Made by a program: the position numbers and the translations under genes. A DNA stretch of 64,000 nt from Eremophila alpestris peregrina (Eukaryota > Chordata > Aves > Passeriformes > Alaudidae). Below are positions 37,162 to 49,100 of the stretch, in pieces (the stretch's first letter is position 1; every line of letters begins with the position of its first letter). The DNA lies in contig WMCF01000023.1 in NCBI GenBank assembly GCA_009792885.1, positions 11,368,013 to 11,432,012 on the forward strand, written 5' to 3'. The notes beneath the pieces were generated by a model. The model had not been told where the DNA came from and did no database searches. It worked only from the letters and a program-made list of their open reading frames with translations.

Positions 37162-40100
37162 GTGAGACAAGAGGTGATCTAAGCACTGTGACACGTTCAT
37201 GGTTTGGAATGTGACTGGGATGTGAATCTTCAGGGGGTTTTGAACTTCTATATTGTGATTACAATTTAAGCCTGAACTCCAGTTCCGAGTGTGAGCGTTG
37301 CAAAGTCATGGATCCAGCTGCTTTACTGCAGTAGAGAATGAGGCCAATAAATGCATCTGCACACCTGGCTGGGAGTGAGTGCAGTTTCATACTGGGGTTG
37401 CTGCACAGCCATGGAATAGTTTTATCCACGTTAGACTCGGGCACCTTTCCCTGCTTATTATGGCTTTTGAGGTTACAGGTTAATAGTTCAACTCACTGTG
37501 ACATACAGATTGGAAATGCAAAAGTGATGGGGCACATATGTAAAGGAGAGGTGTGTGAATCTCACAGCCAGAAAGGCTCCTCTATTTGGGACAACCAATT
37601 TAGGAAAAAAGTGACAGCATGTTGTGTGTCCTGGTCTTCCTCAGCACACTGCATAAGGCTTCCAGCTGAGGCAGCACAGAAATCACTGCTGCACCTAGAC
37701 AGCTTTACTGCTTGAGGGGAAGTGAAGCTTGTGGAGGTGGAGTAGATGGCAGAGCTTGCAACTGTGCCTTGCAGTAGAGAAAGATGGCTTGATTGTTTTC
37801 CCAGGCTGATTTCTGTTTTACAGAGACTGGGCATGGCAGGGAGGAGAGTGCTGTGTGTGTTAATCAGCAAATATACTTGTAGGTGAATAACTGTTTTCTT
37901 TTTTCGTAGGATCCAGCCCAATTTATAATCTCACATCAGAATCCATTGGTGTGACTTTTGTCACCTTGAAATGGGAGGTGACTGGAAGCGATTCTGACAA
38001 CAACACCTACAAGATAGAGGTTGTAAATGGTACAAATGAGATGGTCCTGACATTCAATCAAACCAAAGCAAATATTACTGAATTGACCCCTGGGACACTG
38101 TACAACTTCACAGGGTATGCTGTAACAGCTGATGATAAGACAGAAGGAGAAGGAGTGTTCAAAGAGCTGTTTACAAGTAAGTCACAGATTTTTGCATCCC
38201 TTTTGCTGGTGGCCTATGTTTTTGCTGTGCAGGACAGGACTCTGCCCATCTGCCTGAAGCTGTAATTTAGTAGGAGCCTTACCTGAGCCAGATGCTAAGA
38301 ATGAGTGGTTCATGTATCGAAGAAACGGAGCCTTGATTGATTTATTTACTTACTAAACAGCAAACTCCCTCTACCCCTCAGCATAAAACAAAAAATACTG
38401 CACAACAACAGCTAAACCAGAAACCAACCAATAAACCAAACGGAAATTGCCTGCACCTGTCTCTTATACACATCTAGATGTGTATAAGAGACAGGCACTG
38501 CCGAGCATACCCATCCCTTTCCTGTCCAGCTTTCTGGCTTCCCCGGGAGCTCTGCTTCAGTGGTGAGCAAAGCTTCTCCTTTGGAGTGTCCAAGGGAGGT
38601 AAATGCCACCCAGAATGGCTTGTCTTCAGTCCTGTCTTAGCTGCCCCTGGTGCAACAGCCTGCAGGAGTGCCTGGTGATGTTGTTGGGGTGCTCCTGCAC
38701 TCTGAAGCATGAGTGTTGTGAGGGAAGTGAAGCCCTGGTGTGGCTGTGTTTCTGGTGTCCATGTCTGTGAGCAGCTGTTCTTGCAGGTTAATGAGTTGTT
38801 GCTTTGCCTTTCACAGGGCCCAACAAAGTTGATAATCTGGAGGCAGAATCCATTGGTGTGACTTTTGTCACCTTGAAATGGGTGATGAATGACAGTGCTT
38901 CTGCCAGCTACAGCTACAGGATAGAGGTTGTAAATGGTACATTTGTGAGGAATGAGACATCCGTTGAAGCCAAAGCAAATATTACTGAGTTAATCCCTGG
39001 GACACTGTACAACTTCACAGTGTTTGCTGTAGCAGCTGATAATGAGACAGAAGGAGAAGGAAGTTTCAAACAACTGTGTACAAGTAAGTCACAGTTTCTT
39101 CCCGGTGGATAGCTCAGTGCTCCTCCTAACTGCCTGAGGGCTAAAATGTGAAGCTGTTATGTGTATAGATCTGATGTCTTACTCCTGGTGCCTGATCTGG
39201 AATGTCTGGTAAGCAACAGGGTCTTAAGGTGTGGAAGAAATATATTATTGCTTTAAAAAGAAAAACCAGGCAAACATAATCCACTGTGCTTCTTCTCTAT
39301 CATTGTCTTTGTATCTCTTCATGTGGGAGATAATTTCTTGTCACAAATAGTGAGCCAGCTGGGAAGGATGCTCTCCTAGGGCTGGTGTTTGTGAATGGAG
39401 TAGGACTCATGTGAGATGGTAGGTGGCTGATTTAGCTATGGTGATCATTAAATGACTGAGTGTCAAATTTAACATGTAATGAATAAAACGAGACAGCAGA
39501 GTTGCTACCCTGGACTCCAGGAGAGCAAAGTTGGTTGTTCAGGGCACTACTTAACAGCCTACCCTGGGAATCTGCTTTTGAGGGCTTAGGAATCCACAAA
39601 TGCTGTTCAGTTTTTAAGAACTGCCTTTTAGAAGCACAGAAACAGGCAATTTCCCTATTCAAAAGTCAAGCAATTGGGGCAGAAAACCAACTTTGATGAA
39701 CAGGAAACTCCTTGTGGAGCTCAGGAGGATGAAGAAATTGAACCTCTGAAAGTGAGGTTAGGCTTCTCAGGAGGGTTACAGAGCTGTGGTTTGTCTATGC
39801 ATTAAGGAGACACCAAGGACCAGAGCTCAGTTACAGTAGAAACTGGGCAGTGCTGTTTCAGATAACAGAAAGGGCTTTTTGGAATACATTAATAGCAAGA
39901 GGAGGTCTAAAGAAAATATTGGGCTCATCCTTGTTGAAGATGGTCACCTGCCTGATAGGCATGAACAAAAAGCAGAGGTGTTCCAGATGTGTTTTGCCTC
40001 AGTTTTTGGTGATACTGATAGACCCTGGTCTGCCTGTTCCCCAGAGCTGGAGCCCATGAGTGCTGGGACAGTGGCTTTCCCCTCGAGGACACTGAAACTG

Positions 40101-43100
40101 TGAGGGACCACCTGTATCAGCTGAATGCTCACAGGTGCATGGGGCCTGTTGGGATTCATCCCTGAGTACAGAAGGATCTCACTGGTGTTACAGCAGGACT
40201 CCCCTCCATCAGCTACCAAAGGCCTTGGGAGCCTGGGGAGGTCTCTGGCAGCCACTGTTATGCCTATTTGCCAGGAGGGTGGGAGCAAATACCAGGAACC
40301 TGCAGGCCTGTTAGACCAACCTCAGCTCCTGGAAAAATTATGGAGAAGATTGTACAGAGTACAGTTGAAAGGTGTTTGAAGAACAATGCAGTCATCAGGT
40401 GCCATCAACAAGGGTCACAAAGGGAAAATCCCATTTAATTAATTCCATCTTTCTGTGGTAAGGTCACCCACCTGGTGGGGAAGGGAAGGTGGTGAATGTA
40501 GTTTTTCTGCATTTTAGTGATATTTTTGGCACTGTCCCTCACAGCATCCTTCTGGACAAATTGTCCAGCTGTGGGATGAGGGGGTTCATGGTGTGCTGAG
40601 TGAGGAGCTGGCTGAAGGGCAGGGCTTCCAGGGTTCACCAGTGCTGTCCTCAGGGCTCAATCCTAGGGCTGCTCAGCATGTTTATCAAAGGTATGGATGC
40701 AGGAGTTGAATGTGTTCTGGGTGCAGTTCTGAGCCCCTCAACTGAAGAAGCATGTGAAGGTCCTTGAATGCCTGTAGAGAAGGGCAAGAAAGCTGGTAAA
40801 AGGGCTGGAAGGGCCTGTCCTGTAAGGAGCAGCTGAGGGCTTTGAGCTTATCTAGTTTGTAGAAGAGGAGGCAGAGGGTTGACCACATTGTTCTCCTTAG
40901 CTTCCTGAGGAGGGGAAATGCAGAGGGAGGAGCTGATTGCTCTTCCTGGTGTCCAGGGATATGTTGAGTGGGAATAGTTCAAAGCTGCCTCAGGGGACAT
41001 TTAGGCTTGACATTAGGAAGCATTTCTTCCCTGGCTGACAAGGGGTTCAAACACTGGAAACACTGGACCACTTCCCAGAGAAGAAGTCAGTGCCCCAAGC
41101 CCTTGTGTGTTTGCGACATTTGGACAATTACTCTCAGTAATACACTTTGAATTTTGGTGAGGCATGAGGTGGTCAGGTAGTTAGATGAGGGTAGTTGTAG
41201 GTCCCTTCTAAGATAAAATTCCATTCCACTCTTATCACTTTCCTGCCCACCTCTGGATTCCCAAGGGAAGCCATCCGAGTACAGTCACTGTGATGGTCTG
41301 TGCTTATGTTTTGGGGTGTCAGAGGGAGATGAATGCCCCTCAGAATAATTTGTCTTCAGTTCTCCTTTAGCTGCCTAGCGAAGCCCTGGTGTGGCTGTGT
41401 TTCTTGTGTACATGTCTGTGAGCAGCTGTTCTTGCAGGTTAATGAGTTGTTGTTTTGCCTTTCACAGGGCCCAACAAAGTTGATAATCTGGAGGCAGAAT
41501 CCATTGGTGTGACTTTTGTCACCTTGAAATGGGTGATGAATGACAGTGCTTCTGCCAGCTACAGCTACAGGATAGAGGTTGTAAATGGTACATTTGTGAG
41601 GAATGAGACATCCGTTGAAGCCAAAGCAAATATTACTGAGTTAATCCCTGGGACGCTGTACAACTTCACAGTGTTTGCTGTAGCAGCTGATAATGAGACA
41701 GAAGGAGAAGGAAGTTTCAAATGCCTGTATACAAGTAAGGAAATGGTGCATCCAGTTGGAAGTAACCATGCTGTTTGTACCAAATTGCTCTGCTTTCTTA
41801 CTTTGGGTTTCCAGCTTCATCCTGTTTCTCGTGGTGGCATTGCTTTTTGCTCCAGCTGTGTGTGTGCATGAATGCAGCAGTCTTTGTAAAAGGATTGAAA
41901 TAGTCTCTGTGCTTGCATGTGCTGCTTGTAAACCAGTTATTTCATCAGCATGTCTGCTGAAGACTATGTAGAGATCCAGCTGCTACCACATCATGACTTC
42001 CTGGAAACTTGAGGGCTGAATAGACCCCTCACAACACCTGTGGGAAGTGTGGGAGTGGGTTATCACAGCTCCGGCCAAAAAGATGTGGTGCCACAATCAC
42101 GGAGGCTTTTTGTTCTTAAAGGTTGTTTTAAGCTCTTTGCAGAGGCTGAGGTTCCTGTGGGCTGTGACTGACTCACTACCTAGGGTTGCATTATCAAGTG
42201 TGGTGCCAATCTTGTTGGCTTTGTGCCATGGCACCTTTTTCCCAGACCAGATAGATGGGCTAGGAGGGGATGCTGCTTTTGTGTGTAGCTCAGAAATGCA
42301 AAGAGAACAGACAATGTCCTTACAAAGCAATTGAGAGGAGTGTGTCCTGGAGGTGCTGCTGTTGATAAGCTTGTCTAAGCTGCCTGAGGTGAGTTTTATC
42401 TGTCTGGAATTGTTGCTGAGTCGGACTTGCAGACACAGCCCCCTAAGGTGTGTCAGCTGTTGGACCTGCTCAAGCAGCCTATTTCTTTCTTCTGATACTG
42501 AGGCAAATTTAGGTTGAAGCTCTCAAATTGAGACTGATGGTCAAGATTTTGAAGTAACAGACCAAGATCAGCTTGGATTGTTTCCTTTCTTGATTTCCAT
42601 CTGTTTCTCTATCTGGACAACCACTGTGGAAACAAGAAATTGTTGCGTATAAAATGAAATAGAGTATACCCCCAAAGCTCCTATGACCTTTCCAGGGATG
42701 ACTCAGCATGAATGCCTGAAACAGAAAGTGATGGTTGGCTCCAAGTGATGCTCATTCTGTTTGGAAAAGGGAAATGTGGCTGTGGCTCTTCTTTCTTTAT
42801 TTCTATTTTTGACAGGTTGTTGCTTTGCCTTTCACAGGACCCAACCGAGTCGAGGATCTGGAGGCAGAATCCATTGATGTGACTTCTGTCACCTTGAAAT
42901 GGGTGATGAATGACAGTGCTTCTGACAACTACACCTACAGGATAGAGGTTGTAAATGATACACTTGTGAAGAACCTGACATTCAATAAAACTAAAGTAGA
43001 AATTACTGAGTTAATCCCTGGGACACTGTACAACTTCACAGTGTTTGCTGTAGCAGCTGATAATGAGACAGAAGGAGAAGGAAGTTTCAAACACCTGTAT

Positions 43101-46100
43101 ACAAGTAAGTGACTGTTGCATTGCTGTTGCTGGTGCTCTGTGTTTTGCTGTGCAGGACAGGTCTCTGCTCACCTGCCCAAGGGTTGTAATTTCAGACTTT
43201 TGCAGGCAGAGGTGATGATTCCATTCTTGAGCTGGAGATGGCCAATCTCCAAGCATTGGACGTTAGTGTAGATGTAGAATTGCCCTGGTAGAAAGCTGTT
43301 GGTAAGGCTTGCTCCAAGATTGTCAGCAAAGAGAAGAGACATTTCCCTGAGCACTGATCTCTTGAACATTTGGAAAAGGGGCCTTTGCATTTGTTTCCTA
43401 GAGTATGGGGACCTGATACTCTCCTTTTAAGGGGCTCCCACAAAGAGCATATTGTGCCTGGGGAATTTGTGTGATTTGGGAGCCTATAGCTGCCATCGTG
43501 GTGCAGCCAGGAGAGAGATTCAAGCAGTGCTAGGTCAGGAGAACTCCTTTGGCCATCCAGCACATTGCCATGTGGAATATTAAAGGCCTTGACATGTGGT
43601 GTTGGAGGGACCATTTTGGAGCTGGCTTGCAAGGCAGTAACTCAGCCTGATCATTCCACAGAATGCATTTGAAGAAAACAGATTTGAAGGAAAATGTTCT
43701 TGTCATTTCTGTTTTCCTGAAATGTGCCTGTATATCTGATCCTAGCTGACTAGTCAGAGCCCAAAGGTCTTCCCTGTGCTGTCTGTCTGTAATGGCTAAT
43801 TGCCCTCTGTTAAAGATGCAGAAAGAATAGGGGGCTGGAAAGAGTGTCTCCACAGGATCTGGAGATGGTTTCTCTTCTAGGGGAGTGCAGTGCAGGACAT
43901 GAGGGTTGGAGAAGAGTGTCTGGTTCATCACTGCTAATCCTCTTCTAGTGATATTTCATCTTCATTAGTTTTTGCTGTACAGGGTTGCACCACTTTCCCC
44001 GCCACTCTTCTCCCTGCCTACCTTTTTGGATTGCCAGGTGAAACCCTGCAAGGGGTAGCACGGGGGTGGCCTGTGCCTTTCTTGCCTTTGCCTGTGAAAG
44101 AAAAATGAGTCATGCATGAGATGGCTCATTCTCAATTTTGGTTACCTAGCTATTAATGCAGCAGCCTGCAGGAGTGCCTGGTGATGTTGTTGGGGTGCTC
44201 CTGCACTCTGGAGCAGGGTGTTGTGAGGGAAGTGAAGCCCTGGTGTGGCTGTGTTTCTGGTGTCCATGTCTGTGAGCAGCTGTTCTTGCAGGTTAATGAG
44301 TTGTTGCTTTGCCTTTCACAGGGCCCAACAAAGTTGATAATCTGGAGGCAGAATCCATTGATGTGACTTCTGTCACCTTGAAATGGGTGGTGAATGACAG
44401 TGCTTCTGCCAACTACAGCTACAGGATAGAGGTTGTAAATGGTACACTTGTGAAGAACCTGACATTCAATGAAACTAAAGCAGAAATTACGGAGTTAATC
44501 CCTGGGACACTGTACAACTTCACAGTGTTTGCTGTAGCAGCTGATAATGAGACAGAAGGAGAAGGAAGTTTCAAACAACTGTGTACAAGTAAGTGACAGT
44601 TTCTTGCACTGCTGGTGCTCTGTGCTTTGCTGCACAGGACAGGGCTCTGCTTGCCTGCCCAAGGGTAGTAATTTCAGACTGTTGCAGGCAGAGGTGCTGT
44701 GCTTTTCCTGCCTGCATTCAGAGGTGCTTGTGTGAAAGAGACATAGCCTTCTTTGAAAGAATAGAGTAAAACACCTCAAAAGCAATGATTGTTGAAGTTG
44801 GTTACCTAGGCCTGTGACACAGTGAACTCTTCCCAAGAACTTCTTCCCTGGCCTGGGATTTTTGTGGGAGCATCTGTTGCTGTCACTTCTTGGAGGATCA
44901 GGGCCTCAGAACACTCTTTTAAAGGACTCCTGTATAGAGAGAGAAACTGTGATTTGGGGCCCTGTGGCTGGAGCAAGAATAAACTTTAGATAACATTGGC
45001 TCAGGAGTGCATTCATGACATGACCTCGGCAAGCTAGTTCTTTACCACTTCTCATCACCTCTGTTCCTCTGAAGTTCAAGTTCCTTACATTTTGTTGTAC
45101 AAAGATAGACCACCTTTTTTCAGTCCCCCTACAACCTTGTATCTCTCCTGACCAATATCTCTGAATTTCTGAGCAAAATCCTGGGAGCTCTGCTATTGTT
45201 TTGATGTGTTCTGCTTTAGAGTGTCAAAGGGAGATGAATGCCACTCAAGGTTACGTTCCATCAGTCCTGTCTTAGCTGCCCCTGGTGCAACAGCTTCCAG
45301 GTGTGCCTGGTGATATTGTTGGGGTGCTCCTGCGCTCTGGAGCACGGGTGTTGTGAGGGAAGTGAAGCCCTGGTGTGGCTGTGTTTCTTGTGTCCATGTC
45401 TGTGAGCAGCTGTTCTTGCAGGTTAATGAGTTGTTGCTTTGCCTTTCACAGGGCCCAACCCAGTTGATGATCTGGAGGCAGAATCCATTGATGTGACTTT
45501 TGTCACCTTGAAATGGGTGATGAATGACAGTGCTTCTGCCAGCTACAGCTACAGGATAGAGGTTGTAAATGGTACATTTGTGAAGAACGTGACATCCATT
45601 NNNNNNNNNNNNNNNNNNNNNNNNNNNNNNNNNNNNNNNNNNNNNNNNNNNNNNNNNCCCTGGGACACTGTACAACTTCACAGTGTTTGCTGTAGCAGCT
45701 GATAATGAGACAGAAGGAGAAGGAAGGTCCATAGAGCTGTGTACAGGTAAGTGACAGTTTGTTGCATTGCTGTTGCTCGTGCTCTGTGCTTTGCTGTGCA
45801 GCACAGTTCTCTTGCCCACCTGCCCAGGGTTTGAAATACAGTATTATGTTAGACAGAGGTGCTGCACACAGCCTACCTGAAGTCAGCAGTGGTAATATGT
45901 GGAAGGGGGTTCTGTGCAGGGGGTTTTGTTGCCCTCTGTTTCCTCTGGGTGAGGCCCTCAGGTTCTTATTTAGAAGGCCTCTCACAGTGTGTGTACATCC
46001 TGTCTGGGGAATTTCCCCCCTTTGGAGGAAATTTGCAGCCTATGGTGGCAGCTGGGCTTGGGCAGCACTGGATGGTGTGGCTGTCAGCCCTGCTGCTTTG

Positions 46101-49100
46101 CTCAGCCCATCAGACAGGAGAAGGCTGCATTCCTCATGTTAGGCATTGTGACTATTTTTCTTCTTGTTGTGATCATGTGCTGCCTTGTCCTTTCATTTGT
46201 TTTGTCCTTTTTTGACTGAGGTGAAACAAATCAGGCCAGAGCTCCCAAGTGGGTTTTCCAAAGGGGCTCTGGGATGAACTTGGAGAGTTGTTGGTACTCT
46301 GAAAGTGCTGCTTGGCTACTCAAAATACTCAGTCTGATTAAAATATGGAAGCATGGTTGTGCATCTGCTTTTTTTGTCTGTCACAAAATATTCCAGAGTG
46401 TTTCTGGAGACTCCTTGTGACTTGCACAGAGCCCAGCATTTTTTCCATATCAGGGTAGAGTATGCTGGTCTCTGACATTTCCCATGGAGCACTGATGATA
46501 CTTCACCTAACTATTCCTACAGGATAGAGATTAAAAGTCATGACTCCTCTAGAAACCAGGCACCCATTGTCACCAGGTGTCAGAGGTGTTGTTTCAGGGT
46601 TTGTCTGTAATCTCCCATAATTTCACCATATTTGTAGGGATAGCTGACAGTGTTACTGAAGAAAAATAAATATTTATAAAATGCAGTAGAGGCAAGTCCC
46701 AGTCACTCACATCTATTTTTATTAAATCTGTGTTTCTGGTAAACAACTGTGCTGCTTCTTTGTTTCTTAAAATAGTACCCCTTTTATCAACAAAATAATT
46801 TAATCGATGAGTCTATAACCCCTGTATTTGAAAGTACCCAATACTTCCTTACAGAGAGAGGAAATTAATTTGGTGTGTGTTGTAATTGTAGATTGCGTTT
46901 TGGTCCTCAAGGCCAAGTTTTACAAGATGTTTAGTTCAGAGGAACCTTTCTTCTCTGTGTTACTGTTACATTACTTTTTAAGTATCTTTCTGTATCTGGT
47001 CATAAGGTTGCAGTTTTTATGTCAAGTCCTAGATGACTCTCACCTAAACTGACTTGTTACAGTTGCTGCTTTTAAGGATGGCTACTGCTGTGTTCCTAAT
47101 GGACAGAGATTAAATTAATTTTCTTATTTGTTGGCCACTAAGAGGTTTACATAATTATAGAGGGATTTAGTGGCAGTCTAGGTACTACTCTAAAAATGTT
47201 CTTAGAATAACATGTTAAAGGGTTGAACAGTGTTTTGAAAATGTTGCTGATCTTGATAGATACTCAGCCTAAATTTTCCCGATAAACCTGTCTGTAGAGG
47301 AGGTAGAGAACACAGAATATATCTGTGTACTGTGTTAAATAGCTGTCTTCCTCATAGGGTAACAAGTCCTTGTGTGGGCAGTAGGTGCCATGTAGGCATC
47401 TTTTTAAAAGGGGAAAGGAATACTGAAGTTTTACAAGCATTTATGCACATAACATACAAATTGACAGCTTTTTCTATTAAGGACAAGGCTTGATTTCTTA
47501 CTCCTTTTTTGTTATTCCTTTTTCTTTTGGCAGTGCCTGCCTCAGTGAATTCATTTCAGTGTGAACCAGTGGCCAAGCAGCCTTTCCTAAAGCTGAAGTG
47601 GAAATGTCCTTCTGGTAACAACTCTGGCTTCAGAATTGAAATATCTAATACTTCAGAAGAAAAATTGGCTTCACGCTGCACGGTAGAAGGCTCTGAGCAA
47701 ACCTTTGAGACAAAACATTTAAATTTTTTCAGCACCTATAATGTTACTATCATAACTGTTTCAAATGGCTTTGGAAGCTCTCCAGTGGACAAGTTGTGTC
47801 ACACCAGCATTACTGGTAAGCATTAGGAGCTGAGAATGAAAGATACTTGTAGGACAAAAAAATTCACTTCACGATTGCAGAATACCAGACTTGCTGTGCA
47901 CTAATCTATGAATTAATGTAGTGTTTTATTCATAATCAACCTGCAGATTATGAATAAAACACTACATTAGTTTGTAGTCGGATGTGATGCACAATAAATA
48001 TGCATTATGTGAGCAGTGTTGGTATCACTGCCTTTTCTTGTTTGGAAGAATTTTATCAGTGCTTAATGTACTAAAACATGGGTTTTTTGACAGACCCACC
48101 TCCTCCAAACGAAGTTCCTTCAGTCAAGGCCGTCAGTCACAGCTCGCTGTCTGTGGAGTTCTCTGACTTTGATTCACTGAATGGTCCATTAGAAGCCTAT
48201 GCAGTAATGATTACAACAGAAGATCAAAGTAAGATGTTTATGATATTATCATGTAGCTGGAACAATTCACCGGATTGTTTTACATTCTCAATAGGCGTTA
48301 AACAGATAAAGAAAAAGCAGACTCAGAATTTTCCATCACTTTTCAGAAATTGTGAGGCAAATACCTTGCTTGCTTGAAGTCAGGTCACTCCTTGTTTTCA
48401 GAAGGTGCCTGTTTTCACTCAGTCTTGTCCTACCTGGCTTATCTTTGTACATAAATCTCATATGTATTGCCCTTCTGCTGTTGCCACCTTGATTTGCCAG
48501 TGATTCCCTTCCCCAAGGTTGTGCAGTATCCTTTCTTTCCCCACAGAGTAATTTTCAGCGCAGCTAATAGAAGCAGCTTTGGAATATGAGATGTTTTCCC
48601 CCTTCCTTCTTTAGCTGAAAGATGCCTGCAGTAAGGTCTTTAAAGGAAAAGAGTGTTTTTCCTGATTTTGCTAAAATTACTTTAACTAAGAGAGATGGGA
48701 TGTGGGTGGAAGGCTTAAATATCATTGACTGCATTAATGGAAAACTGGAGGGTAGTGTATCAGACTGATCTATTTAAAGCATCAGAACTGAGAAATGTCT
48801 CTGATAGGTGGATGTCTAGTCATAAATCATTAATTTAAGGAACTTAGTTTTGCAGCATAGGTTCCACTTGAACAACTGTTCATTTTTGCCGCTGGAGGAA
48901 TGAGGCACCTGGTGGGGACAGTTTCTGCCAAGTGGGAGTTGACATTCATGCTTATCCTTTGTTACAACACTGCAAATTAATTTTGCAGAATTTTGATTAT
49001 AGATCTTCCTTCAGTGACTTTCCATGCAATATACATCCAAGAAATGTGTGTTTGTGTGCATATATATGTGTATATATATTTGTCTTCTGCACGTCAGTGC

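Noticed and set aside
38412..38710. Open frames ending or starting with SYTHLDVYKRQ and MCIRDR
   Set aside because: These strings are translations of the mate-pair adapter, not of genomic coding sequence.
45601..45746. Apparent frameshift after the N run in exon 8
   Set aside because: The gap length is an estimate. The five sister exons and the intact splice sites indicate a normal 267-nt exon.
37910..45746. Regularly spaced near-identical units considered as a non-coding satellite or CRISPR-like array
   Set aside because: Units are FN3-coding exons with splice sites, irregular spacing of 1-2.6 kb and protein-level conservation.
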